Positions 9,484 through 18,511 of a stretch of 64,000 nucleotides of DNA are shown here, in pieces. The notes beneath the pieces are model-generated. The model was not told where the DNA came from and made no database searches. It saw only the letters and a list, made by a program, of their open reading frames with translations. The DNA comes from Pseudoduganella armeniaca (GTDB taxonomy: Bacteria; Pseudomonadota; Gammaproteobacteria; Burkholderiales; Burkholderiaceae_D): the NCBI RefSeq assembly GCF_003028855.1, contig NZ_CP028324.1:4712001-4776000 (forward strand), written 5' to 3'. The position numbers and the translations under genes were made by a program. The stretch's first letter is position 1, and each line of letters begins with the position of its first letter.

Positions 9484-10106
9484 GCGCCGCCCCCGGTGCG
9501 CGAGCTGCGCGGCAGCGGCTTGCCCGGCTTCCACGCGGCCGACAAGGCCTGCCCTTCCTCGATCTGCTCCTCCGTCATGTGCTTGATGACGGCGGCGCGC
9601 TGCTCGGCCGCGTTGACGTTGCCGCTGGCGGCCGCCAGGTTCCACAGCATGTAGGCGATGACGTTATCCTGCGGCATGCCACCGATGCGATAGCGGTACA
9701 TCAGGCCCAGCACCTGCTGCGCCTGCGCGTGACCCTGTTCGGCCGCCATGCGGAACCAGTGCACGGCCTGGCGGTGATCCTGGATCACCGCGTTGCCGGT
9801 GTAGTACATCGCGCCGACGACGTACTGCGCGTCCGCCTTGCCCTGCAGGCCCGCCTTGCGGTGCCAGGCCAGCGCCTGCTTGTAGTCCTGCTTGACGCCA
9901 CGGCCCATGTAGTACATCAGCCCGAGCAGGTGCTGCGCATCGGCGTTGCCCGCCTTCGCCAGCGGCAGGATTTCCTTGTACGCCACGGTGTAGTTGCGGT
10001 TGTTGTAGGCCGTGGCCCCTTCGACGAAGCCGGCCATGGCGTTGCCATGCAGGGTCAGCGCCACTACCGTGGCCAGTGCCACGATCATTCTTTCCAGTTT
10101 TTTCAT
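9480..10106 (-). CDS. Sel1-repeat (TPR-like) secreted protein
   Basis: A 208-residue protein with a signal peptide (hydrophobic residues 8-25, cleavage near AMA-GF). It is followed by about four Sel1-like repeats, recognisable from ADAQHLLGLMYYMGRGV, ADAQYVVGAMYYTGNAV and AQAQQVLGLMYRY. Such alpha-solenoids mediate protein contacts, often in the periplasm. The C-terminus is basic and disordered. It shares an ATGA overlap with the DUF4291 gene. The specific partner is unknown. Confidence 0.85.
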   Translation of the reverse strand: MKKLERMIVALATVVALTLHGNAMAGFVEGATAYNNRNYTVAYKEILPLAKAGNADAQHLLGLMYYMGRGVKQDYKQALAWHRKAGLQGKADAQYVVGAMYYTGNAVIQDHRQAVHWFRMAAEQGHAQAQQVLGLMYRYRIGGMPQDNVIAYMLWNLAAASGNVNAAEQRAAVIKHMTEEQIEEGQALSAAWKPGKPLPRSSRTGGGA

Positions 10107-10164
10107 TTGCGAGATATTTGAATTCGTTCTTGTTCTCGATGGCGTGCACCACGCCGGGCGGTCG

Positions 10165-10938
10165 CTATTTCCAGCTGACCCGGCCCAGCCCGTCCACGCT
10201 CACTTTGCGGTTCAATGGCTTGCCGTACACGGTGACCGAGCCCAGGCCGGACAGGTCCAGGCTTAGGTTCGTGCGCGCGTTGACGGTGGCGTTGCCCAGG
10301 CCCGACAGGTCGATGTCGACCGAGTCCGCATCGAACTGCTGCGCGTTCAGGCCGCCCAGGCCACCCAGCGACGCCCGCAGCAGGCGGCTGCGCCCGCCGA
10401 TCGTCACGTAGCCGGCGCCGCGCAGGTCCAGCGCCACTTCGTCGGCATCCCTGACCCACACGTTCATGCTGCCCACGCCGCCCAGGTTGGCCCGCAGTCG
10501 TCGGTACCCGGTGACGAGCTTCATGCTGCCCGCCCCGTCCAGCGTCACGTCCAGCTCGTCGCCCGAGAAGCCGGACACCTCCGACGCGCCCAGCCCTTCC
10601 GACACCAGCTCGCGCAGCTGCGGCAGCACCAGGTCGGCACGCAGCGACGGCCGGCCCAGCCGGGCGCCCTGGATGTCCGTATCGAGCTGCAGCGTGTCGC
10701 CCGACTGCACGCACGTCACCTTGTCGAGGAAGCGCCGGTCGCCGCTGATCCTGAGCGAGGCCACGCTGCCCTGGCGGATGCGCAGGTCGATGATTCCGTC
10801 CAGCTTGACGCGCTCCACGCGGGCGTCCACCGGACGGGTTTCGCTGCCCTCGTCCGCGCGCGCCAGGGCCGGGCACAGCCACAGCAGGCCAAGAAACAGC
10901 GTCCGGATCAGCGCGGCGAAGTGAATGGTATGGGTCAT
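10165..10938 (-). CDS. GIN-domain (DUF2807) secreted protein
   Basis: A 257-residue protein with an N-terminal signal (cleavage near ALARA-DE) followed by a GIN/DUF2807 'head' domain. This is a beta-solenoid with repeating short turns such as GAGSMKLV, GVGSMNVWV, GAGYVTIGG, GLGNATV and GLGSVTV. The family is common in Gram-negative envelopes. Its role is unknown, possibly adhesion or polymer binding. The ATG at 10938 is preceded by GGAGCC and starts the signal peptide; the longer upstream frame was discarded. It is divergent from the TonB receptor gene. Confidence 0.85.
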   Translation of the reverse strand: MTHTIHFAALIRTLFLGLLWLCPALARADEGSETRPVDARVERVKLDGIIDLRIRQGSVASLRISGDRRFLDKVTCVQSGDTLQLDTDIQGARLGRPSLRADLVLPQLRELVSEGLGASEVSGFSGDELDVTLDGAGSMKLVTGYRRLRANLGGVGSMNVWVRDADEVALDLRGAGYVTIGGRSRLLRASLGGLGGLNAQQFDADSVDIDLSGLGNATVNARTNLSLDLSGLGSVTVYGKPLNRKVSVDGLGRVSWK

Positions 10939-11159
10939 GGGGGCTCCTTGTATCCGGCACAGATTATTCGATGGTCCCATCTTAACCAAGGGGCATGCCC
11001 GGCGGCGGCAAATTGCGACGAACTGCAGAAAAGCGGGGCCGGGCGACGCCGGGCCGGGCCAGGCCGCGCCTGTCGCGCAACTCGGCCGGTCCGGCGCAGC
11101 CGGCGCATGCACTACCTTTGCCGGCCCGGGCGCGGGCCGAAACGGCGGCGCGAATCCGT

Positions 11160-11180
11160 GTTTAGTAAAACTGATTAAAC
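11160..11180. promoter_or_regulatory. Probable LacI-type operator 1 (TonB receptor promoter)
   Basis: An inverted repeat GTTTAGT-N7-ATTAAAC lies 108 bp before the TonB receptor start. It has the same arm sequence (one mismatch) and same 7-bp spacer as the two sites at 25482-25502 and 25561-25581, beside the LacI-family gene. It stands out as AT-rich in a very GC-rich surrounding. A weak sigma70-like promoter (TTGCTC, 18 bp, AATACT at 11228-11233) lies downstream. The rest of the 350-bp gap holds no gene. Confidence 0.7.
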
Positions 11181-11288
11181 TGCGACGCCTTTCGGCGTAT
11201 CGCTTGCTCTTGTCATTTTTGGAATGCAATACTGCCCCGGCTGACAGAGGGGCCCGCCAGCGGCCCACATTCCAAACGAGGAGACGAA

Positions 11289-13994
11289 ATGCATCCCACC
11301 AAGAGAACCTTGATGAGCCTGGCCGTGGCCAGCGCTTGCAGCCTGGTCGCGCTGTCCGCCCATGCCCAGGCGGGCGCCGCGGCCGCCGACAGCAACATCA
11401 CGGCCGTCACGGCCGGCGCCTCGGGCGCCCCCGCCAGCAGCGCATCGAGCGGCGACCAGATCCCCGAAGTCAAGGTCACGGCCACGCGCTATTCGACGTC
11501 GCTGCTGAAGACCCCGCTCGCCGTGTCCGCGTTCAGCCAGGAGCAGCTGACGCGCAAGGGTGCCACCAGCCTGAAGGACCTGGCCGGCGAGATCCCCAAC
11601 GTCGTCATCCAGAACACGGGCCTGGATTCGGCCGTGCAGATCACCATCCGCGGCATCACGTCCACCAATTTCACGGAGACGGGCGACCCGGCGGTCGGCT
11701 TCCACGTGGACGGCATGTACTCGCCGCGGCCGCAAGGCGCGCAGGCGCTGATGTTCGACGTCGACCAGGTCGAGGTGCTGCGCGGCCCGCAGGGCACCCT
11801 GTTCGGCCGCAACTCCACCGGCGGCAGCGTCAACGTCATCGCCGCCAAGCCCGACTTCTCCGGCAACTACGGCAAGGCCGACATCGACATCGGCAACTAC
11901 CGCAAGAAGCAGGTGTCGCTGGTGCAGAACGTCAAGGTCAACGACAAGCTGGCCCTGCGCGGCACCTTCATGAAAGTCACGCGCGACGGCTACGCCAACC
12001 AGATGCGCGACCTGTCGGAAGCGAACGCGCCGCAACTGGGCTGGGTCCCGGACGGCAAGCCGGACGTCGACCAGCGCTTCAACAAGGTGATCGGCAAGGA
12101 CAAGTACTACACCAACCAGGACCAGTGGGCCGGCCGCCTGTCCGCGCTGTACAAGATCAGCGACGACCTGACCTTCAAGGCCGCCTACGAGCACTTCCAG
12201 GACAACGGCGCCGGTGGCGCGCCGTTCCGCGACTGCGACGCCTCGGCCGGCACGCGCTATGCCTGCGCCCCCGGCACCGGCAAGTGGGACCTGCTGGTCA
12301 ACGTGCCGGGCCAGGTGGACATGCAGATCCGCACATTGCGCACCGGCCTGTCGTGGACCATCAATCCGACCACCACGTTCGACTACACCTTCCAGGTCGC
12401 GGACCAGAAGCGCGCCGAGATCACCGACGACGACATGGGCATGCAGCACGCCGCGCCGTTCCAGGTCAACGGCGCCTACCCCAACACGCCGGACGGCAAC
12501 TGGGGCACGTGGCCGCTGACGGACTCGTTCCACCGCACGCTGTCGTCGCGCTACCTGTCCACCGTGCACGAGGCCCAGCTGAAGCAAACGCTGGGCAACG
12601 TGCAGTACGTCGCCGGCCTGTTCTGGATGCACGAGCGTAACCGCATCGACTACGAGATGACCAACACGATCCAGAAGCCCTATGGCGACGTCGGCTCGGT
12701 GCTGTACCACCAGCCGAACCGCCAGGTCGATGCCAAGGCCGCGTTCGCGCAGGCCGACTGGAAGTTCATGCCGACCTGGACCGGTACCCTGGGCGCCCGC
12801 TACAGCATCGACAGCAAGGAGGACAAGGGTGGCGAAGTGTACGGCGCCAACTGGAAGGGCGACCCGGCCTACTACAATGGGCTGTACAGCCAGGGTACGC
12901 CCGGCACGCCCGGCTTCCATGTCCACAACGGCACCGACCTGACGGACGCGATGGGCGGCAGCCTCGCCGCCTACCGCCTGTATGGCGCGCCGACGTCGAA
13001 CGACCACAAGGAAACCTGGCGCAAGGTGACGTGGCGCGTGGGCCTGCAGAAGCAGATGACGCAAAACCAGATGGCCTATGCCTCCGTCTCGACGGGCTAC
13101 AAGGCCGGCGGCTTCGCCGACAAGACCGACAGCTGCAACTACCACAAGTGCGCCGACGGCAGGCCGGGCGTGGTGACGTTCCTGCCGTATGGTCCGGAGC
13201 AGGTGACCAACTTCGAACTGGGCTACAAGGGTAAGTTCCTGGACAACCGGCTGTCGCTGTCTGCCACGGCATTCTGGATGAAGTACAAGGACATGCAGCT
13301 GACGGGCACCTACTTCATCAACCAGATCATCCCGGACAACGGCCTGCCCTGCCCGAGCGACCAGCCCAAGTGCGACGTGTACGAAGCCTGGCGCACGATC
13401 AACGTGGGCAAGGTGGACATCCCGGGCCTGGAACTGGAATGGGACTACCGGCCATGGCGCGGCGCGCGCTTCGGTGGCGGCTTCGCCTACATCAACACCG
13501 ACGTGCACGACTTCCGCGAGTTCTCCGACGACTACCAGTGCGACATCCGCGTGGAACTGGGTCAGACGCCCTGCCCGCCGGCCTACACCGGCCCGGACAA
13601 GGCACTGCAGGGCCGCCGCCTGTACAACGTCGACGGCAACCACCTGCCGAACACGCCGAAGTACCAGGTCAACCTGTCGTTCTCGCAAGAGTTCGCGCTG
13701 GACAACGGCTACCGCATCACGCCGTACGTGAAGGTGAACTGGCGCGACAAGGCCTACTTCGACCTGCGCAACTCGGAGTTCGACGTGGTCGGCCGTTACC
13801 AGAAGGCCTACGCCTTGACGGACGCCTCGGTGCGCCTCGATACGCCGAACGACAAGTGGCACGCGGAGCTGTACGTGCGCAACCTGTCGGACAAGCATGC
13901 GGCGCAGGCACGGGAATCCGTGTTCGGCGGCTTCATGAAGGCGTATTACGTGGAGCCGCGCATGTTCGGGTTCCGGGTGGGAGCGGAGTACTGA
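11289..13994 (+). CDS. TonB-dependent outer-membrane receptor (carbohydrate uptake)
   Basis: A 901-residue TonB-dependent transporter. It has a signal peptide (cleavage near AHA-QA), a TonB-box/plug start (IPEVKVTATRYSTSLLKTPLAVSAFSQ), plug motifs VLRGPQGTLFGRNSTGGSVNV, and a 22-stranded barrel ending FGFRVGAEY with a terminal aromatic. It would import a ligand across the outer membrane using TonB-ExbBD energy. A good Shine-Dalgarno (GAGGAG) precedes the ATG. The operator upstream matches those of the mannan locus 6-14 kb away, so mannan oligosaccharides are the best inferred substrate. Plug homology alone would not separate this from siderophore receptors. Confidence 0.88.
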   Translation: MHPTKRTLMSLAVASACSLVALSAHAQAGAAAADSNITAVTAGASGAPASSASSGDQIPEVKVTATRYSTSLLKTPLAVSAFSQEQLTRKGATSLKDLAGEIPNVVIQNTGLDSAVQITIRGITSTNFTETGDPAVGFHVDGMYSPRPQGAQALMFDVDQVEVLRGPQGTLFGRNSTGGSVNVIAAKPDFSGNYGKADIDIGNYRKKQVSLVQNVKVNDKLALRGTFMKVTRDGYANQMRDLSEANAPQLGWVPDGKPDVDQRFNKVIGKDKYYTNQDQWAGRLSALYKISDDLTFKAAYEHFQDNGAGGAPFRDCDASAGTRYACAPGTGKWDLLVNVPGQVDMQIRTLRTGLSWTINPTTTFDYTFQVADQKRAEITDDDMGMQHAAPFQVNGAYPNTPDGNWGTWPLTDSFHRTLSSRYLSTVHEAQLKQTLGNVQYVAGLFWMHERNRIDYEMTNTIQKPYGDVGSVLYHQPNRQVDAKAAFAQADWKFMPTWTGTLGARYSIDSKEDKGGEVYGANWKGDPAYYNGLYSQGTPGTPGFHVHNGTDLTDAMGGSLAAYRLYGAPTSNDHKETWRKVTWRVGLQKQMTQNQMAYASVSTGYKAGGFADKTDSCNYHKCADGRPGVVTFLPYGPEQVTNFELGYKGKFLDNRLSLSATAFWMKYKDMQLTGTYFINQIIPDNGLPCPSDQPKCDVYEAWRTINVGKVDIPGLELEWDYRPWRGARFGGGFAYINTDVHDFREFSDDYQCDIRVELGQTPCPPAYTGPDKALQGRRLYNVDGNHLPNTPKYQVNLSFSQEFALDNGYRITPYVKVNWRDKAYFDLRNSEFDVVGRYQKAYALTDASVRLDTPNDKWHAELYVRNLSDKHAAQARESVFGGFMKAYYVEPRMFGFRVGAEY

Positions 13995-14024
13995 CCGCCG
14001 AGTCACGCTCGAAGTACAGGCTTA

Positions 14025-14119
14025 GGGTCTGTCCCCGCATGGGGACTGACCCTGGTTTTTATCCGAGCGCTCGCCGATCCTGATGAAAACCGGGGTCAGT
14101 CCCTGAAGGGACAGACCCC
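14025..14119. repeat. Paired-hairpin inverted repeat (GGGTCTGTCCC family), copy 1
   Basis: Two roughly 38-bp arms in inverted orientation are separated by about 18 bp. The left arm reads GGGTCTGTCCCC-GCAT-GGGGACTGACCC then TGGTTTTTATC. The right arm is the near-complement, starting GATGAAAACC and ending GGGACAGACCCC. Each arm is itself a near-perfect small hairpin with one central mismatch. The same structure recurs at 38847-38980 with a different, longer centre. It lies between the convergent TonB receptor and sensor-kinase genes. Confidence 0.85.
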
Positions 14120-14142
14120 AACCGTTCACGCCGCGCCGACCA

Positions 14143-15486
14143 TCACGGCAAACCCGCACCCCGCCCGCCAATCCCCTCCCCCAGCACAACACCGCCACCC
14201 AGCCGCGCAGCCGCCTCCCGCACGATCGCCAGCCCCAGACCAGCCCCCGGCACATCATGCCCGCTGCCGCGATGAAAGCGCTCGAACACCAGCGCGCGCT
14301 CCGCGATCGGAATGCCGGGGCCGTCGTCCGCCACCGTCAGGCACCAGCCATCCGGGCGTGCCGCCAGCGCCACCCGCACCTGCCGGCCGGCCGGCACATA
14401 GGCCAGCGCATTGCCGGCTAGGTTCTGCACAATGGATTGGAAGGCATGTACGTCCGTTGGCGCCACCAGCGTCTCGGGCGCATCCAGCGACAGCTCGATG
14501 CCGCGAGCCAGGGCGCCCGGCACCAGCAGCGCCAGCTCGGCCCGCAGCAGCTGCGCCAGGTCCGTCGCCGCCAGCGCAGGCTCGTGGCGGTTGCCGATCT
14601 GCGCCAACGTCAGCAATTGGCCGACGAGGTGCGACGCGCGCATCACCGCCGCGTCCATGCGCTGCCGGGCTTCCATCCGCGCGGCCGCATCCCGCGCGCG
14701 CACCAGCACGTGCGCCTGGGCCGAGATCACGGCCAGCGGCGTGCGCAGCTCGTGCGCCGCGTCCTGCACGAAGCCCTGCTCGCGCGCCAGCCGCCCGCGC
14801 AGTTGCGTCAGCAGACGGTCGAGCGCCGCCGCCAGCGGTCGCAGCTCGGCGTGGCGCGGCACATGGTCGAGCGGCGCCAGGTCGTCCGGGCCACGCGCGG
14901 CGATGCCTTGGGACAGCCGCCGCAGCGGCCGCAGTCCACCAGAAACGGCGATCCACACCGGCAGCAGCACGAAGGGAAAGGCGATCAGCATGTCCAGCGT
15001 CAGGCTGCCCATCATCGAGCGCAGGATCCAGGCCGGCTCCAGGTGCGGTGCCGCCACCAGCAGCGTCCAGCGCGCCGTGCGGCCCACGTACAGGCGGTAC
15101 CGCTGTCCCGCGACCTTGACGTCGCCGATGGCCGTGCGCCCCGCGCCGAGGCTGGCCTGGCCACCTTCGGGCGAAAGGAACAGGCGCCTGCCGGCGGCAT
15201 CGCGCAGCTCCATCAGCACGACGCCAGGCACGTCGTTGCTGCGATAGCTGTTGTTGACCAGGGTCGAAGTGGCCGCCACGACGGCGCGGGCCGCGTCGGC
15301 CCGCGCAATGGGCGCGATCGATGCCAGCATGTTCTGGCCCAGCGCGCGCAGATTGGCATCGATGGCATCCTGGTCGGTCGCAACCAGGAACTGGCGCGCC
15401 ATCAGCACCAGCCACACCAGTGCGAACGCCAGCAGCAACGCCAGCATGACCCGCCGCGCCAGGGTCGGTCGCAACAGCCGCTTCAT
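14143..15486 (-). CDS. Two-component sensor histidine kinase (QseC/TctE-like)
   Basis: A 447-residue inner-membrane kinase. It has a transmembrane segment near residues 13-30, a periplasmic sensor region (about 35-150), a second membrane segment near 165-185 and a HAMP-like linker. HisKA follows with QDAAHELRTPLAVISA carrying the phospho-His, then HATPase_c with NLAGNALAYVPAG and VADDGPGIP. Its ATG overlaps the stop of the response regulator as ATGA, so it forms an operon with it. The stimulus is unknown. The catalytic domain ends rather abruptly (GGRGAGLP), without the usual last strand. Confidence 0.88.
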   Translation of the reverse strand: MKRLLRPTLARRVMLALLLAFALVWLVLMARQFLVATDQDAIDANLRALGQNMLASIAPIARADAARAVVAATSTLVNNSYRSNDVPGVVLMELRDAAGRRLFLSPEGGQASLGAGRTAIGDVKVAGQRYRLYVGRTARWTLLVAAPHLEPAWILRSMMGSLTLDMLIAFPFVLLPVWIAVSGGLRPLRRLSQGIAARGPDDLAPLDHVPRHAELRPLAAALDRLLTQLRGRLAREQGFVQDAAHELRTPLAVISAQAHVLVRARDAAARMEARQRMDAAVMRASHLVGQLLTLAQIGNRHEPALAATDLAQLLRAELALLVPGALARGIELSLDAPETLVAPTDVHAFQSIVQNLAGNALAYVPAGRQVRVALAARPDGWCLTVADDGPGIPIAERALVFERFHRGSGHDVPGAGLGLAIVREAAARLGGGVVLGEGIGGRGAGLP

Positions 15487-16139
15487 GCGACGTACAGGTA
15501 GCCGATGCCGCGCACGGTGCGGATGCGTTCCGCGCCGATCTTGCGGCGCAGGTTCGACACGTGCACCTCGATCGCGCCAAAGTCCAGCGCGTCGCCCAGC
15601 GGCTCCAGGCGCTGCGCCAGCGTGCCCTTGGCCACCACGACGCCCGGCTCGCGCGTCAGTTCAAGCAGCAGGTGGAACTCGCGCGGCGACAGGTCGAGCG
15701 GCTGGCCGGCCAGCCGGGCCACGTAGCCGCGCGGCTCGATCTGCAACGCGCCCACGGTCCAAACCTCGCTGGCCTGGCGCGCATAGCGCCGCAGCACGGC
15801 GCGGATGCGCGAAACCAGCTCCACCGTGGCGAACGGCTTGACGATGAAGTCGTCCGCTCCGCCGTCGAGCCCTGCCAGGCGGTCCTCCAGGGCGGCCCGG
15901 GCGGTAATGACGATCACGGGCAGCGCCACGCCAGCGGCACGCCAGCGCGCCAGCAGTTCCAGGCCGGTACCGTCGGGCAGCGTCAGGTCCAGGAGAATGC
16001 AATCGAATTGGGCTTGCGCGAACGGCAGCGGCACATCGGCCGCGCGGCGCAGCCACTCGCTGCTGATGCCTTCGACCTGCAAGGCGCGCTGCAGCGCGAA
16101 GCCCAGGTCAAGGTCGTCTTCGATGATCAGGATGTGCAT
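15483..16139 (-). CDS. OmpR/PhoB-family response regulator (QseB-like)
   Basis: A 218-residue regulator. The receiver domain has the acidic pair (IIEDDLDLG), the phospho-acceptor Asp in CILLDLTLPDGTG and the Lys in FIVKPFA. A C-terminal winged helix (SPREFHLLLEL to EVHVSNLRRKIG, RTVRGIGYLY) is typical of the OmpR family. The ATG at 16139 starts homology (MHILIIEDD); a TTG two codons upstream is less likely. It is paired with the kinase downstream. The targets are unknown. Confidence 0.92.
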   Translation of the reverse strand: MHILIIEDDLDLGFALQRALQVEGISSEWLRRAADVPLPFAQAQFDCILLDLTLPDGTGLELLARWRAAGVALPVIVITARAALEDRLAGLDGGADDFIVKPFATVELVSRIRAVLRRYARQASEVWTVGALQIEPRGYVARLAGQPLDLSPREFHLLLELTREPGVVVAKGTLAQRLEPLGDALDFGAIEVHVSNLRRKIGAERIRTVRGIGYLYVA

Positions 16140-16239
16140 GGCCAAAGTATAGCCGTGCCAACCTTAAGCTTTGCCAAAGGTGGCCGGCGCTACGATCGGT
16201 GGCGCTGCAATGGTGCGGCACCCTACCAGGAATCCCCAG

Positions 16240-17067
16240 ATGAAACCGATGCACGTCAGCTTGCTCCAGGCAGTGGTCTTGTTGGTCACCGCCCCCGCGT
16301 GGGCCCAGCAGGCTCCCGAATCGGCCATGCCCGCGATCCGCGTCGAGGGACTGAGCGACCCCGACGACCAGTCCTACCGCGCCATGGTGCGCGGCATGGA
16401 CGCGTTCGAGAAATACCGCGCGCTGGCGCCGGCGGCCCAGCTGCGCTACCGGCTCTATCCGCGGCTGCCGGGTGTCCAGGCCGGCGGCACCAGGGTCAGG
16501 ATCGAAGGCGATAGCGCCAGCATCGACGTACCGCTCGGCCCGGACCTGAGCTTCACCTTGCCGCGCGATGCCCGCGCCTGGGACGAACGCGCCCGCGTCA
16601 CCACCAATCGCACGTCGCGCAGCTTCGCCTGGGCGCCGGACGTGCGCACGCCCGGCGTGCCGGCCAACGCGCGGCGCCTCGGCGACCTGCGGCTCGAATG
16701 CGAGATCGACCGCGCGGCCACGCTGATGGCGGGATTCAAGCCGCCCGCCTACCATGTGATCGACGCTCTGGTGGATGTCTGCACCACCTACCCCGGCGCC
16801 TGGTTGTACTACGGCGAACGGCCTGTGTTCAACGTCACGCTGGTGCATGGCCAGCGCCGCGAGTCGCTGTTCGCCATGTCCCTGTACGGCAATATGCTGC
16901 TGAAGCCCTTCCAGCTGTTCTACGATTTCTATCCGCTCCTGATCGACCGGACTTACACGCTGAAGATCTCCGACACCAGCTGGCCGGACGATACGCTCGT
17001 GGAGCTGGAGTATATGGACGATGCGAAAGATGCGGTGGCGGCCACCGGACCGGCGGTGGCGCGATGA
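16240..17067 (+). CDS. Hypothetical secreted protein
   Basis: A 275-residue protein with a signal peptide (about residues 8-20, cleavage near AWA-QQ). No family recognised. The mature part is rich in beta-prone stretches (LRYRLYPRLPG, FAWAPDVRTPGVPANARRLGDLRLECEID). It has two cysteines placed as a possible disulphide (LECEID and DVCTTY). The ATG at 16240 opens the signal peptide; the frame upstream lacks features. Its stop overlaps the next gene's start (ATGA), so it is probably co-expressed with that lipoprotein and may act with it in the envelope. Confidence 0.7.
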   Translation: MKPMHVSLLQAVVLLVTAPAWAQQAPESAMPAIRVEGLSDPDDQSYRAMVRGMDAFEKYRALAPAAQLRYRLYPRLPGVQAGGTRVRIEGDSASIDVPLGPDLSFTLPRDARAWDERARVTTNRTSRSFAWAPDVRTPGVPANARRLGDLRLECEIDRAATLMAGFKPPAYHVIDALVDVCTTYPGAWLYYGERPVFNVTLVHGQRRESLFAMSLYGNMLLKPFQLFYDFYPLLIDRTYTLKISDTSWPDDTLVELEYMDDAKDAVAATGPAVAR

Positions 17068-17465
17068 GGCGCCCGTCGCTTGCCCGCTGGCCCGGCCGGC
17101 TGCTGCTGGCCAGTGCGATGGGCCTCGGCCTGGCCGGCTGCGCGAGCGCGCCTGCCTTGACGGAGGCGCAGTCGCGCCAGGCACTCACCGCCGGGGTCAG
17201 CACGAAGGCCGACGTCGCGCAGGTGCTGGGCTCCGCCAAGGTGAACGCATTCGACAGCGGCTACGAAGTGTGGACCTATCGCTACAAGGCGGGGCTGCCC
17301 GTCTTCGCTGGCTTCCTGCCCGTCGTCGGCACGCTGGCCACGCTGGCCGATGCGACCACGCGCGAGCGCGAACTGGCCATACTGTTCGATCCATCCGGCG
17401 TCGTGCGCAAGTACACGCTGCGCGAGGCGCCTTCGTCGGCCGAGCGGCTGGTGGGCGCGCGCTGA
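17064..17465 (+). CDS. Small SmpA/OmlA-like lipoprotein
   Basis: A 133-residue lipoprotein with lipobox LAGC after a hydrophobic signal. The mature part has the BamE/SmpA-type pattern: SRQALTAGVSTKADVAQVLGSA, then GYEVWTYRYK. It resembles the lipoprotein at 38351-38830 (EVWSYRYK). BamE-type proteins support outer-membrane assembly, but this is a paralogue type and its job is not established. The start overlaps the upstream gene (ATGA). It converges on the esterase operon with only 2 bp between stop codons. Confidence 0.78.
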   Translation: MRRPSLARWPGRLLLASAMGLGLAGCASAPALTEAQSRQALTAGVSTKADVAQVLGSAKVNAFDSGYEVWTYRYKAGLPVFAGFLPVVGTLATLADATTRERELAILFDPSGVVRKYTLREAPSSAERLVGAR

Positions 17466-17467
17466 AG

Positions 17468-18510
17468 CTACCAGCCCATCACGGCGCGCAACTGCGGCAC
17501 CAGGTCGGCCGCCATCGCGGCATGCTGTTCGCGCGTCGGATGGGCGTCCAGCACATCGCCCGGATAGTGGCGTGAGGCGACGCTGCTGACGCGTGGATCG
17601 CCGACCTGCCGGACGGTCTCGTCGATATACGCACGCAGCGCCGCCTTCTTCGCGCCGTCCAGGATGGCGCCCTCCGTCAGCACGATGCGCGCTTGCGGGT
17701 GATCGTGCAACAAGGTGCGCACCAGCGCCACGTACTTGCCGACGTAGGTGGCACGCTCGGGAATACCGGGATTGAAGTCGTTGGTGCCGATTGCGCTGAC
17801 AATCAGGTCCGGCGCATAGCGGCGCTGGTCCCAGGACTCCGGCCGGGCCGGGTCGGCGATCGCCAGCTCGTACAGCCGGTCCAGGTTGAATTCGTCGGTA
17901 CGCTCGTTCCAGCTGCGCACCAGGCCGCGACCGCCGTGGCACACCAGGTGCACCTGCGCCTGCAGGGCCGCACCCACCAGCATGCCGTACGACAGCTGGG
18001 GTTCCACCAGATGGCCTGCTTCGGCCCCGGCGGCGTGCGCTCCAGCGCCTCGCCGCACGTGACGGAGTCGCCCAGGAACATCAGCCGGCGCGCGGGCAAG
18101 GCAGGCGGCGCCAGGAAGCGGCCGTCGGTGGCCAGGCTGCGCAGGGTCACGGTGCCATGCCAGGTCTCGGAGCGGTGCAGCACCTGCACGGTATGCAAGG
18201 CAGGCGTTGCCGCCTCGACCAGCACGTAGCGCCCGCCACCGGGCGCTACGTGGATGGTGCGTACGGCACCATCGACGATCACATCCAGCCAGCTTTTCTC
18301 GCCCGTGCTGGCGGCGTCCAGTGTCAGGCGCGTGCCCTCGAACTGCAGGAAGAAGCTGACGCCGGGATAGGCGAAGCGCACGGCGCCGTCGGCCGCATCG
18401 ACCGTTCGCCCCATGCGCGCGACTTGCGGACCGCCTGCGGTGATCTGCTCGGCGGCGGCCGCCTCGGCCAGGCACAGGAACGCGGCCAGCGCCGCGGCCA
18501 CATGACGCAT
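17468..18510 (-). CDS. CE2-like acetyl esterase (SGNH hydrolase), frameshifted
   Basis: A predicted secreted esterase removing acetyl groups from polysaccharide. It has a signal peptide (cleavage near AAA-EQ) and an N-terminal jelly-roll-like domain (about residues 25-130, VRFAYPGVSFFLQFEGTRL), as in carbohydrate esterase family 2. A C-terminal SGNH domain carries FLGDSVTCGE, IGTNDFNPG and the DAHPT Asp/His pair. The frame breaks at 17998-18001: a G-run lacking one base separates AIWWNP from QLSYGMLVG, so about 347 residues would be restored. CE2 enzymes characterised in Cellvibrio and Clostridium deacetylate glucomannan and xylan. It is the last gene of the mannan operon, 1 bp after the preceding stop. 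Confidence 0.78.
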
Positions 18511-18511
18511 C

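Noticed and set aside
11175..14006. A 943-codon open frame on the minus strand opposite the TonB receptor
   Set aside because: It is antisense to a clear TonB receptor gene and has no recognisable domain. High-GC coding DNA often leaves such frames open.
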